From NCBI RefSeq assembly GCF_000813325.1, contig NZ_BBQE01000002.1: a stretch of 64,000 nucleotides of DNA; one strand, written 5' to 3'. The translations under genes and the position numbers were made by a program. This stretch comes from Sulfurospirillum cavolei. GTDB lineage: Bacteria; Campylobacterota; Campylobacteria; Campylobacterales; Sulfurospirillaceae. This document shows positions 26,711 to 35,349 of the stretch, in pieces; position 1 is the first letter of the stretch, and every line of letters begins with the position of its first letter. The notes below the pieces were generated by a model. The model saw only the letters and a program-made list of their open reading frames with translations, did not search any database and was not told the origin of the DNA.

Positions 26711-27379
26711 TTAGGTCAGCGGCATCGCAAATTTTTGCGTGATCAGCTCGCCTTCGTCGTTAAAATAGAGGTAATAAAGCCAATCTTTTTTCACGCTCAG
26801 TCCCGCTAAATAGCGTAACGCCAGATTCGCCTGCAACGAAGCGATGTGCATCACGATAGGTGCGGCAATGCCTGCGGGCGTTTTAGTGCTGATGACAAAG
26901 GCTTTAAAACTACTCTGCTCGAAAAAACAGACCTGCCCGTTAAAGGCTTCGACCGAACCGTAAAGCCACGGCGTGTTCACGCTTTTGGCGTAAGCGTCGA
27001 TGGCGGCGCGTGAGGGCAAATTGTCGGTAGCATCGATGATGAGATCAACCGTAATATTCTTACATGTAAAGTCTTCCAAGCGGCCGATATGCGCCGTAAC
27101 TTTCACAAAAGGACAACGCTCTTCGATGCTTTTTTTCACTACGTCGGCTTTAAATTTCCCCTCATCGCCCAGTTTAAAAGCGATTTGCCGATGGATATTA
27201 TGCACGCTGACCTCATCAAAATCCACCAAATGGATTTCGCCGATCCCCGAACTTCCCAGCGCGTAGGCTAAAGAGCTCCCCAAACCGCCGCATCCGATGA
27301 TGACGATTTTTTTACGTTGAAGTCTCTCTTGCGTCGCTTCGCCCCAAAGCTGAATCTGTCGGTGAAAATAGTGCGTCAT
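26711..27379 (-). CDS. ThiF/MoeB/HesA-family adenylyltransferase, E1-like
   Basis: Likely activates the C-terminal glycine of a small sulfur-carrier protein (ThiS or MoaD type) by adenylation. The 222 residues hold the nucleotide loop IIGCGGLGSSLAYALGSSG (27-45), DFDEVSVHNIHRQ (53-65, with the family's Asp and Arg) and DATDNLPSRAAID (metal site region). The paired CxxC zinc motifs common in MoeB/ThiF were not seen and no rhodanese domain follows, so partner and pathway stay open. It overlaps the nitrilase-like gene by 4 bases (ATGA). Confidence 0.85.
   Translation of the reverse strand: MTHYFHRQIQLWGEATQERLQRKKIVIIGCGGLGSSLAYALGSSGIGEIHLVDFDEVSVHNIHRQIAFKLGDEGKFKADVVKKSIEERCPFVKVTAHIGRLEDFTCKNITVDLIIDATDNLPSRAAIDAYAKSVNTPWLYGSVEAFNGQVCFFEQSSFKAFVISTKTPAGIAAPIVMHIASLQANLALRYLAGLSVKKDWLYYLYFNDEGELITQKFAMPLT
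27060..27069. repeat. TTACATGTAA palindrome copy inside the ThiF-type gene
   Basis: Perfect palindrome in coding sequence, read as D-F-T-C-K-N on the minus strand. Confidence 0.85.
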
Positions 27380-28167
27380 ACGTTTTCTCGCTTACTCACC
27401 TGTTTTTTCCAACCCCAGAGCTTTCGCGCTTCGGCTAAGACGTCTTTGTCGATGGTCGCGACGATCATCTCTTCTTTATCCCCGAGGCTCACTTCGACTT
27501 CGCCGTAAGGAGAGATCAAAGCACTTTGACCGTAAAACTGCCACGTCTCTTCCTCTTTGTAACTGCCGACGCGATTGGCCCGTAAAATATAAACATTGTT
27601 TAGCATCGCGCGCATTTTTAAAAGCTCTTCCCAACGTTTTGCCGAATCAAACGTCGAAGAAGTAGCACTCAAAACCACGTCGACGTTTTTACGCATGACT
27701 TCTTGCCATACCAGATCAAAGTGAAGCTCATACCCGCTCACGATCCCAAAGCGCAAGCCGCCGTGTAAAAAGAGCGGTAACGTGTATTTGGCGATCGCGT
27801 TGGCAAAAAACTTCTCTTCGTTCCAATGCTTGTAATTAATCAAAAATTGCTGATCGAAAAAATGCACCGATTTGGGCGAAAAATGCGCGTTGCTCTTGTA
27901 ACAAAAATCCCCCTTAACGTTGACGATCGGCGCGATGACGTGAAGGTTATACTCGGCGCAAAGCTTTTTGAGCGTTTCGATTTTGTGGTTGGATTGCTCT
28001 TTGATCATTGAGATCGGCATCGTCTCCAACTCTTTAAAAAAGCTGTTAAGCGCATATTCGCTCAGCAAGACGACTTCCACCTCTTTTTGTTGGCAAATGC
28101 GAAAATAGTAATCCAATTTCGCTTCGCTCATCGGAAGCGTACTTAACTGTAAAGCGGCTATTTTCAT
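27376..28167 (-). CDS. Carbon-nitrogen hydrolase (nitrilase) superfamily protein lacking the catalytic cysteine
   Basis: The 263 residues follow the nitrilase fold: E37 (in LLSEYALNSFF) and K113 (in INYKHWNEEK) match two members of the Glu-Lys-Cys triad. The third motif, normally I-C-Y-D/E before an acidic or proline residue, reads GIVSGYELHFD (141-151), which puts Gly145 where the nucleophile cysteine should be and Ser144 before it. Amidase activity is therefore doubtful. Its overlap with xseB and the ThiF-type gene (ATGA at both ends) shows it is part of an operon. It could be a pseudoenzyme with a binding or scaffold role, or use Ser144. Confidence 0.82.
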   Translation of the reverse strand: MKIAALQLSTLPMSEAKLDYYFRICQQKEVEVVLLSEYALNSFFKELETMPISMIKEQSNHKIETLKKLCAEYNLHVIAPIVNVKGDFCYKSNAHFSPKSVHFFDQQFLINYKHWNEEKFFANAIAKYTLPLFLHGGLRFGIVSGYELHFDLVWQEVMRKNVDVVLSATSSTFDSAKRWEELLKMRAMLNNVYILRANRVGSYKEEETWQFYGQSALISPYGEVEVSLGDKEEMIVATIDKDVLAEARKLWGWKKQVSKRENV

Positions 28168-28367
28168 GCCTTTTCTTCCTTCTCTTGCAATTTGGCATAC
28201 GTCAATTTGGCTTCTTCAATCATCGCGCTCGCCTCTTTCAGAACCAAAATGCCCTCTTGATACCGCTTCATCCCCTCTTCCAAGGAGAGTTCGGGATTGG
28301 AGAGTTGCTCCAAAATCACTTTGGCGCGTTCTAACTTTACTTCAAAACTCTCGTTTTTTGCTTCCAT
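28164..28367 (-). CDS. xseB: Exodeoxyribonuclease VII small subunit
   Basis: Small subunit of ExoVII, which degrades single-stranded DNA with the XseA subunit. The 67 residues fit the family in length and in pattern: FEVKLERAKVILEQLSNPELSLEEGMKRYQEGI (split at residue 27), with the LE-GM-x-x-Y/F-E-x-G signature. It starts 2 bases after the metX stop. xseA is not in the window. Confidence 0.93.
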   Translation of the reverse strand: MEAKNESFEVKLERAKVILEQLSNPELSLEEGMKRYQEGILVLKEASAMIEEAKLTYAKLQEKEEKA

Positions 28368-28369
28368 GT

Positions 28370-29479
28370 TTAGACCTTTGCTTCTAAGGCTTTTCGAATA
28401 TAAAAATCAAACGTATCGTATTCGACTAAAAAGGCATCGTGCCCGTAACGACTGTCGATACAATAATAATCCACCCGTTCGCTTCGTCCCATATTGTCCA
28501 TCGTCGCTTTGATGAACTCCATCTCTTCGGGCATAAACAAAAAATCACCTTTAAACGAAATCAACGTCAGTTTGGCTTTGATGTGTTTGAGCGAATCTTC
28601 CAACGAATCGTAATTACGCGTTGCATCAAAAATATTCATCGCTTTGATAATGTATAAATAACTTAAAGGATCGAAACGTTTGGCGAAGCTATAGCCGTTG
28701 TATTCCATATAGCGTTCAACTTGAAAACGACCGAACAGCTCGTACAAACCGTCCGTCTCGACATAATTACGACCGAATTTTTTATTCATCGAATAGGGAC
28801 TTAAAAAACTGATGTGCCCCGCCATACGCCCGATGGCAAAACTTTGCAAGCCCTCTTCCGTAAAATCGTCTTTATCGTAGTTACCGCCTTTAAAGCGTTC
28901 GTCCTTGACGATGCCTTCCATTGCGATTTTGTTCCACGCAATTGCCCAAGGACCCGTCGCATACGTCGTCGCAAGCAAAATCACCCGTTTCGCGAAATGG
29001 GGATACTCGATCGACATGCAAAGCCCTTGCATTCCGCCGAGCGATCCGCCGATAATCGCATACGCTTCTTGAATGCCTAAACGTGCGAAGAGATTCATTT
29101 GCGCTCTAACCATATCGCTAATCGTTAATACCGGAAATTTAAGACGCAAAGGCTCTTGGTTTTTTCCCTGAGGACTCATAGGACCGCTCGAACCGAAACA
29201 ACTGCCCAAAATATTGACGCAAATAACGTAATATCGGGTCGTATCGATGATTTTTCGATCGCCGATCATCGGGTCCCACCATCCGGCTTTGGTCTCATTT
29301 TCATAACGACCTGCGGCATGGTGGCTTCCGGTAAGTGCGTGGAAAACGACGATGACGTTACTTTTATCGTCGTTCATCTCTCCGTACGTTTCGTAGGCAA
29401 GTTGATACGACTCTAAAATACGACCGCTTTCTAGGTAAAGCGGCTCGTCGAAACGTTCGATAGAGGTTTGTATTTTCAC
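28370..29479 (-). CDS. metX: Homoserine O-acetyltransferase
   Basis: Makes O-acetylhomoserine from homoserine and acetyl-CoA for methionine synthesis. The 369 residues have the alpha/beta hydrolase nucleophile elbow GGSLGGMQ with S146, FHALTGSHHAAG (46-57), NILGSCFGSSGP and a C-terminal GHDAF containing the catalytic His. The start is a GTG with AAGGA 5 bases before it; that ribosome site directly follows a TTACATGTAA palindrome. It lies behind guaB with a hairpin between them. Confidence 0.92.
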   Translation of the reverse strand: MKIQTSIERFDEPLYLESGRILESYQLAYETYGEMNDDKSNVIVVFHALTGSHHAAGRYENETKAGWWDPMIGDRKIIDTTRYYVICVNILGSCFGSSGPMSPQGKNQEPLRLKFPVLTISDMVRAQMNLFARLGIQEAYAIIGGSLGGMQGLCMSIEYPHFAKRVILLATTYATGPWAIAWNKIAMEGIVKDERFKGGNYDKDDFTEEGLQSFAIGRMAGHISFLSPYSMNKKFGRNYVETDGLYELFGRFQVERYMEYNGYSFAKRFDPLSYLYIIKAMNIFDATRNYDSLEDSLKHIKAKLTLISFKGDFLFMPEEMEFIKATMDNMGRSERVDYYCIDSRYGHDAFLVEYDTFDFYIRKALEAKV

Positions 29480-29487
29480 CGTAATCC

Positions 29488-29497
29488 TTACATGTAA
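29488..29497. repeat. TTACATGTAA palindrome copy at the metX ribosome site
   Basis: Perfect palindrome in the guaB-metX gap. On the minus strand its last two A bases are the start of the AAGGA ribosome site of metX, so the motif reaches into the translation signal. Confidence 0.85.
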
Positions 29498-29517
29498 GCG
29501 CGTTACTAAAAACGCGC
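29498..29517 (-). terminator. Hairpin in the guaB-metX gap
   Basis: GCGCGTT and AACGCGC form a perfect 7-bp GC-rich stem just after the guaB stop. No long T run follows on the minus strand; the TTACATGTAA palindrome comes next. Partial termination or mRNA-stabilising role is possible. Confidence 0.45.
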
Positions 29518-29519
29518 GT

Positions 29520-30968
29520 TTAATTCACACGGTAATTGGGTGCTTCGTGCGTAATGATAACGTCGTGTACGTGGCTCTCTTTAAGTCCCGCACTCGTAAT
29601 CTCCACGAATTCCGCTTTTTCTTGATAATCGACGATATCGCGAGCACCGACATATCCCATAGAGGAGCGAAGTCCGCCGACGAGCTGATAAATAACGTCG
29701 CGAATCGATCCCGCATGCGGTACGCGCCCCTCAATGCCTTCAGGTACGAGTTTATCCGCCGCCGTTCCTTCTTGGAAATAACGATCGCTGCTACCTTTGG
29801 TCATCGCACCGATGCTTCCCATACCGCGATAGGTTTTGTATTGTCGTCCTTGATACGTAATCAGTTCGCCCGGACTTTCATCCGTTCCGGCCAATAAACT
29901 TCCGACCATCACGCTTTGAGCACCTGCGGCTAAGGCTTTGGCAAAATCGCCCGAATATTTAATGCCGCCGTCGGCAATCACCGGAACACCGTGTTTTTTA
30001 CCCACCGCCGAGCACTCTTCGATAGCTGAAATTTGCGGTACGCCCACACCCGAGACGATACGCGTGGTACAAATACTTCCAGGTCCGATACCCACTTTAA
30101 TGCCGTCAACGCCGGCTTCGACTAAAGCTTCCGCCGCTTCGGACGTTGCGATATTTCCGGCGATAATATCCACGTCTAACGTTTTTTTAATCAACTTCAC
30201 CGTATCGATAATACCTTTAGAGTGTCCGTGCGCCGAATCGAGAACCAAGACGTCCGCACCCGCGGCAACGAGTGCCGTCGCGCGCTCCAATTGTCCCACG
30301 CCGATCGCCGCGCCGACACGAAGCCTGCCAAACGCGTCTTTGTTAGCGTTAGGATACTCTTGACGTTTTTTCAAGTCTTTGATCGTAATAAGACCGGCTA
30401 GTTTATTATGCTCGTCGACGACGGGAAGTTTTTCGACTTTATTCGTTCTAAAAATCGCTTCGGCATCGTCCAAAGTCGTGCCTTTTTTGACGGTAATCAA
30501 AGGCATTTTCGTCATTAACTGTTCAACTTTTTTACTAAAATCGTTTTCGAAGCGAAGGTCGCGGTTGGTCAAAATACCGATCAAGGTATTGGTGTCATCC
30601 ACGACGGGAACGCCTGAAATTCGGTATTCAGACATAATTCCTAAAGCCTCTTTTAACGTCGCGCTGGCTTTAATGGAAACCGGATCGATGATAATGCCGC
30701 TTTCGCTTTTTTTAACGCGTCTGATCTCGCGTACTTGCGATTCGACGTCCATATTTTTATGCACGATGCCTAAGCCTCCGAGCCGTGCCATCATAATCGC
30801 CGCACGGTGTTCGGTCACCGTATCCATCGCCGCGGAAATTAACGGAATGTTCAACGTGATATTCTTCGTTAATTTGGTTTTAATATCCACTTCTTTGGGT
30901 AAAATCTCCGAATATTTCGGTACCAATAAAACATCTTCAAACGTCAACGCTCTTTTTCTAATTTTCAT
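29520..30968 (-). CDS. guaB: Inosine-5'-monophosphate dehydrogenase
   Basis: Oxidises IMP to XMP, the committed step of GMP synthesis. The 482 residues contain the barrel start ALTFEDVLLVPKYS, an inserted pair of CBS domains (about 95-205), VLDSAHGHS (242-250) and the catalytic loop GIGPGSICTTRIVSG with C300. The flap arginine-tyrosine region is visible at YRGMGSIGAM. ATG with AGGAG. It follows gatA by 11 bases. Confidence 0.97.
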   Translation of the reverse strand: MKIRKRALTFEDVLLVPKYSEILPKEVDIKTKLTKNITLNIPLISAAMDTVTEHRAAIMMARLGGLGIVHKNMDVESQVREIRRVKKSESGIIIDPVSIKASATLKEALGIMSEYRISGVPVVDDTNTLIGILTNRDLRFENDFSKKVEQLMTKMPLITVKKGTTLDDAEAIFRTNKVEKLPVVDEHNKLAGLITIKDLKKRQEYPNANKDAFGRLRVGAAIGVGQLERATALVAAGADVLVLDSAHGHSKGIIDTVKLIKKTLDVDIIAGNIATSEAAEALVEAGVDGIKVGIGPGSICTTRIVSGVGVPQISAIEECSAVGKKHGVPVIADGGIKYSGDFAKALAAGAQSVMVGSLLAGTDESPGELITYQGRQYKTYRGMGSIGAMTKGSSDRYFQEGTAADKLVPEGIEGRVPHAGSIRDVIYQLVGGLRSSMGYVGARDIVDYQEKAEFVEITSAGLKESHVHDVIITHEAPNYRVN

Positions 30969-30979
30969 GTGTGCTTCTC

Positions 30980-32338
30980 CTATAACCCTAATGCTCGCTC
31001 TAAGCTTAGCGCACCGTCGAGTAACGCTTGCTCACCGTAGGCTTGTCCTATCAATTGTCCGCCGATGGGTAGCCCTTCTTGATTTTTACCCAAAGGAACC
31101 GAAATACCGGGTAATCCGGCAAGATTCAGTGAAATCGTATAAATATCGCTTAAGTACATTTCCAAAGGATCCGCTTTAGAGCCGAACTCAAACGCCGCGG
31201 TAGGCGTCACCGGCATAAAAATCAGATCCGCTTCTTGAAAAATCGCTTCGTATTGCGCTTTGATAAAGTGACGTGCACGTTGCGCTTTAATATAATACGC
31301 GTCGTAGTAACCGCTACTCAAGACAAACGTTCCGAGTAAAATTCTTCGTTTGACCTCTTCGCCGAAACCCAAACTTCGGCTTTGAATGAACATCTCTTTT
31401 AACGAATCGCTGTTGTGTCGATTGCCGTAACGTACACCGTCATAACGGCTTAAGTTCGCGCTCGCTTCCGCGGTTGCAATCACGTAATAGGTTGCGATGT
31501 CGTATTTGGAGTTGATAAAATTGCGATACACGATCGTATGTCCGGCACTTTGCAGTGCTTTAATCCCCTCTAACATCTTCTCGCGTACTTCGGGACTTGC
31601 TTCATTGAGGTAATTTTCGATGACGGCAATCGTCATTTTACGATCGGGATTGAGTTTATCGGCAACGCTCTCATGCGCCATAGCGGCACTCGTAGAATCT
31701 TTAGGTTCGTGTCCCGCGATAATATCGTACAAAATTGCGGCGTCTTCGACGTTTTGCGTAATCGGTCCGATTTGATCTAAAGAGCTCGAATAGGCGCCCA
31801 AACCGTAACGGCTCACTTTTCCGTAAGTGGGTTTGAGCCCGACGCAACCGCAAAAAGCCGCGGGCTGACGGATACTTCCGCCCGTATCGCTACCAAGAGC
31901 CGCAATAGCAATGCCCGCCGCAACGGCCGCCGCGCTTCCGCCGCTACTGCCGCCCGGAACGCACATGGGATTATGCGGATTCAAGGTTTTGCCGTAAAAA
32001 GACGATTCGGTGGAGCTTCCCATCGCAAATTCGTCCATATTCGTGCGTCCGAAAGGAGCAAGTCCGTGACGTAACATGTTATCGACGACGGTTGCGTTGT
32101 AAGGAGCGACGTAGCCTTGCAAAATGTTCGAACCGCTGGTGACTTCCCAGCCTTTGACTTGAATATTGTCTTTCAACGCGATAGGAATTCCCTCGCCGTA
32201 CTCGCCGATCGGTTGATTTGTGAGTTGTTCAACGTATGCACCCAGCTCTTTTTTGGCTGCAATCTCTTTTTTTAAGTCGTCTCGAATCTCTTTCAAAGCT
32301 TCGGCAGGAAGGGTTAATGCTTCTTTTAGCGTAATCAA
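30980..32338 (-). CDS. gatA: Aspartyl/glutamyl-tRNA amidotransferase subunit A
   Basis: Amidase subunit of GatCAB, which converts Glu-tRNA(Gln) and Asp-tRNA(Asn) to the amide forms. About 452 residues. Ser-cisSer-Lys amidase motifs: IALKDNIQ, then the amidase signature GGSSGGSAAAVAAG and GSDTGGSIRQPA. The start is placed at a TTG (32338), 6 bases after AGGA; it overlaps the stop of the microprotein gene (TTGA). No ATG start fits the conserved N-terminus. Confidence 0.94.
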   Translation of the reverse strand: MITLKEALTLPAEALKEIRDDLKKEIAAKKELGAYVEQLTNQPIGEYGEGIPIALKDNIQVKGWEVTSGSNILQGYVAPYNATVVDNMLRHGLAPFGRTNMDEFAMGSSTESSFYGKTLNPHNPMCVPGGSSGGSAAAVAAGIAIAALGSDTGGSIRQPAAFCGCVGLKPTYGKVSRYGLGAYSSSLDQIGPITQNVEDAAILYDIIAGHEPKDSTSAAMAHESVADKLNPDRKMTIAVIENYLNEASPEVREKMLEGIKALQSAGHTIVYRNFINSKYDIATYYVIATAEASANLSRYDGVRYGNRHNSDSLKEMFIQSRSLGFGEEVKRRILLGTFVLSSGYYDAYYIKAQRARHFIKAQYEAIFQEADLIFMPVTPTAAFEFGSKADPLEMYLSDIYTISLNLAGLPGISVPLGKNQEGLPIGGQLIGQAYGEQALLDGALSLERALGL

Positions 32339-32463
32339 TGATGTTCCTTTAACTGTTTCGTTCGTCGATTGACGAGGTAAACGCACACGCCGATGACGAT
32401 AAAAATAGCGCCGACGGTTTCGAAAATAAAGCTAAGCTGTACGGGAGCGCTCAAATCAACCAT
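32335..32463 (-). CDS. Single-pass membrane microprotein, 42 residues, between ileS and gatA
   Basis: A short frame not detected by usual length limits. The product starts MVDLSAPVQLSFIFE, has one membrane span (about residues 11-31, ending GVCVYLV) and a basic tail NRRTKQLKEHH, so the tail should face the cytoplasm. The ATG overlaps the ileS stop and has GAGG 6 bases upstream. Its TGA overlaps the gatA TTG start (TTGA). Coupling on both sides supports real translation. Function unknown; it has no clear similarity to GatC. Confidence 0.7.
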   Translation of the reverse strand: MVDLSAPVQLSFIFETVGAIFIVIGVCVYLVNRRTKQLKEHH

Positions 32464-35218
32464 TGAGAGCCTCGGCGCATCGGTGGCATAGCTCTTCTTC
32501 GCTTTTTGATCGGTATTTCCAACAACGCGGGCATTTGCATTTAGGAGCTTTTAAAATTTTAAAACGATCTTTTTCGACTTCAAAAACGCCGATTTCGCCG
32601 ATTTCTTCATGCTCAATCACGCGGCTGACCGTAAACCAATCTTCCGCATCGACCTTATCGAGTGCGATGATTTTCGCGGACGCCGTTTGTATGACCAATT
32701 CCAACGTCGATTTGATCACTTTTTCTTTTTTCAAACTATCGACGATTTCAAAAAATTTCTCTCGTGCTTCGATCATGTAAGCTTCGTCAAACGAAGAGGT
32801 ATGCTCCGGTAGCGGTTGATAGACCAGATCAAAAACACCGGTACCGCCTTGTTTCACGATGTTCGGCGCATGCTCCATCATTTCGTCGATCGTATACGTA
32901 AGCGTCGGCGCAAATAACGCCATCATGCGCTCGGTAATCAGTGCCATCGCGCTTTGCGCGGAGAGGCGGATCGTGTCGTTTTTGGCGTTACAATAGAGTC
33001 TGTCTTTAGAAATATCGAGGTAAATACCGCTGAGTTCCACCGCAATAAAATGGTTCAAAAGCGCAAAGCCTTTGGAAAATTCATACTCCCTAAAATAGCC
33101 TTCCGCCTCATCGAAAACGGCTTTGGCATGGGATAGTATCCAACGATCCAACGCCCCCATCTGCTCGTAGGGCAAAAGCGTTTCCAAATCGTTGATATTG
33201 GCAAGTAAAAAACGAAACGTATTACGGATTTTTCGATACTGTTCGCTGACTTGTTTTAAGATATTATCGCTAATTTTCAAATCGGTCGTGTATTCGCTTG
33301 TTCCGACCCACAAACGTAAAATCTCGACGCCGTGGCTTTTGGCGACATCGATCGGAGAAACGACGTTACCTTTGGACTTGCTCATCTTCTCGCCTTTTTC
33401 GTCCATGGTAAAGCCGTGCGTTAAAATTTTACCGTACGGAGCGATGCCGTTATTGGCGGTACTGACTAAAAGCGAGCTTTGAAACCAACCGCGGTGTTGG
33501 TCGCTTCCTTCCAAATACATCGACGCCGGATAATCGCCCGCATCGTACTCTTCGGACTGTAAAACGGCTTTCCACGTACTGCCGCTGTCAAACCAAACAT
33601 CCAAAATATCCATGACTTTTTCAAGGTTTTCCGCTTTATAGCCGCTATTTTCGACTAAAAGGTCTGCAATCTCCAAATCCCACCACGCATCGGCACCTTT
33701 TTCTTCAAAAATAGCGGCAATGTGCTCGACGACTTTGGCATCAAAAATCGGTTTACCCGTCGTTTTATCCCTAAAAAATGCAATAGGAACACCCCAATCA
33801 CGCTGACGAGAAATACACCAATCGGGTCTATTTTCGATCATCGAACCCAAGCGGTTGATACCTGATTTGGGGTAAAAACGAACCTTTTGAAGCTCATCCA
33901 TCGCCATTTTACGAAGGCTCTCACGTCCGCCGACCGTTTCGTCCATTGCAACAAACCACTGTTTAGTCGCACGGTAGATGATCGGCTGATGTGTACGCCA
34001 GCAAAACGGATAAGAGTGGGTAAACTTGGAACATTTGAGCAAACGTTTGCCTAAAAGCTCTAAAATACGCTCATTGCATTTAAAAATATGCTCGCCGACG
34101 AAACTCTGCGCATCGGGCAATAAGCCTAATCGAACCACCGTTTCGTCGTAACAACCGCGTTCGTCCACCGGCATAATAACCTCTAAGGCATATTTCAGTC
34201 CGACTTTATAGTCATCGTCGCCGTGCCCCGGAGCGGTATGAACACAGCCGCTACCGCCGTCCATCGTGACATGTTCGCCTAAAACGATTCGAGAAGGGCG
34301 TCCGTTAAGCGGATTGATCGCTAAGGTGTTTTCCAAAAGTGAAGCTCGAAACGTTTGAACGATTTTTCCGCTCAAAACGCCTTGTTCCAAAAGCTTGACA
34401 TGTAAGGCTTCGGCAACGATATAGCCGTCACTCGTCACGACGTAATTTTCTTCAGGATTCAACGCAATACCGACGTTGGCGGGCAAGGTCCACGGCGTCG
34501 TCGTCCAAATAATGACCGAGACGTCGCCGCTCACGTTCAATGCGGCTTTCGCCTCGTCGCTAAGCCCAAACGCTACGAAAATGGAGTAATCCTCTTTATC
34601 TTCGTATTCGACTTCGGCTTCGGCTAACGCACTGCGCGCCGCCCACGACCAGTAAACGGGTTTGCTGCGTTCTACGAGTAATCCTTGATGCGCAACGCCG
34701 CACAAAGCACGGTAAATATCCGCTTCAAATTTAAATTTCATCGTCATATACGGGTTATCCCAATCGCCGATAACGCCCAAGGATTTAAATTCGTCACGTT
34801 GAATATCGATAAATTTGCGTGCGTGTTCGCGGCACAATTCCCTGATTTCGCTTTTAGCAAGCGTATCTTTTTTCTCTTTACCGAGATTTTTTTCGACTTG
34901 CTGCTCTATCGGCAAACCGTGACAATCCCAACCCGGAACGTAACGAACTTTCTCACCGAAAAAATAGTGCGTCTTAACAATAACGTCTTTGAGAATTTTA
35001 TTGAGTGCATGTCCGATATGAATATGCCCGTTCGCATACGGAGGCCCGTCGTGCAAAATAAACGTCTTGGAACTGTTTTCGCGATTCTTGATCATACGTG
35101 CGTAAGCGCTTTCCTCTTTTGAAAACCACTTAGCGTAACGAGCGGGTTCGTTTTGGGGTAGATTGCCTCTCATCGGGAACGCCGTTTGAGGAAGAAGCAA
35201 GGTCTCTTTATAGTCCAT
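32456..35218 (-). CDS. ileS: Isoleucyl-tRNA synthetase
   Basis: Charges tRNA(Ile). The 920 residues contain the HIGH-type motif PPYANGHIHIGHALNK near residue 60, the editing domain region with TTPWTLPANVGIA, the KMSKS motif (EKMSKSKGN) and a C-terminal zinc-binding module CPRCWKYRSKSEEELCHRC (the four Cys ligands). Length and layout fit the bacterial type. ATG with AAGGAGAG. It heads the minus-strand series ileS-microprotein-gatA-guaB-metX. Confidence 0.97.
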   Translation of the reverse strand: MDYKETLLLPQTAFPMRGNLPQNEPARYAKWFSKEESAYARMIKNRENSSKTFILHDGPPYANGHIHIGHALNKILKDVIVKTHYFFGEKVRYVPGWDCHGLPIEQQVEKNLGKEKKDTLAKSEIRELCREHARKFIDIQRDEFKSLGVIGDWDNPYMTMKFKFEADIYRALCGVAHQGLLVERSKPVYWSWAARSALAEAEVEYEDKEDYSIFVAFGLSDEAKAALNVSGDVSVIIWTTTPWTLPANVGIALNPEENYVVTSDGYIVAEALHVKLLEQGVLSGKIVQTFRASLLENTLAINPLNGRPSRIVLGEHVTMDGGSGCVHTAPGHGDDDYKVGLKYALEVIMPVDERGCYDETVVRLGLLPDAQSFVGEHIFKCNERILELLGKRLLKCSKFTHSYPFCWRTHQPIIYRATKQWFVAMDETVGGRESLRKMAMDELQKVRFYPKSGINRLGSMIENRPDWCISRQRDWGVPIAFFRDKTTGKPIFDAKVVEHIAAIFEEKGADAWWDLEIADLLVENSGYKAENLEKVMDILDVWFDSGSTWKAVLQSEEYDAGDYPASMYLEGSDQHRGWFQSSLLVSTANNGIAPYGKILTHGFTMDEKGEKMSKSKGNVVSPIDVAKSHGVEILRLWVGTSEYTTDLKISDNILKQVSEQYRKIRNTFRFLLANINDLETLLPYEQMGALDRWILSHAKAVFDEAEGYFREYEFSKGFALLNHFIAVELSGIYLDISKDRLYCNAKNDTIRLSAQSAMALITERMMALFAPTLTYTIDEMMEHAPNIVKQGGTGVFDLVYQPLPEHTSSFDEAYMIEAREKFFEIVDSLKKEKVIKSTLELVIQTASAKIIALDKVDAEDWFTVSRVIEHEEIGEIGVFEVEKDRFKILKAPKCKCPRCWKYRSKSEEELCHRCAEALNG

Positions 35219-35247
35219 TTAGTCTCTCTCCTTGGAAGCTAAGACTC

Positions 35248-35257
35248 TTACATGTAA
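35248..35257. repeat. TTACATGTAA palindrome copy upstream of ileS
   Basis: Perfect palindrome in the divergent gap between ileS and cinA, 30 bases before the ileS ATG. Confidence 0.85.
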
Positions 35258-35322
35258 GCATCTTAAAATGAGGCAAGTTTACCTAAAAACGATTTAAGAA
35301 GCACTTACGCATCGCAAGATGC

Positions 35323-35328
35323 TATAAT
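35323..35328 (+). promoter_or_regulatory. Extended -10 (TGCTATAAT) for the cinA-like gene
   Basis: TATAAT preceded by TGC, an extended -10, 22 bases upstream of the ATG. No -35 consensus at the right distance. Confidence 0.55.
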
Positions 35329-35349
35329 ACAAACTAAAAAAGGTTGTGC

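Noticed and set aside
30379..31179. 266-codon plus-strand open frame
   Set aside because: Antisense to guaB and gatA, which both show complete family motifs. It is a shadow caused by composition.
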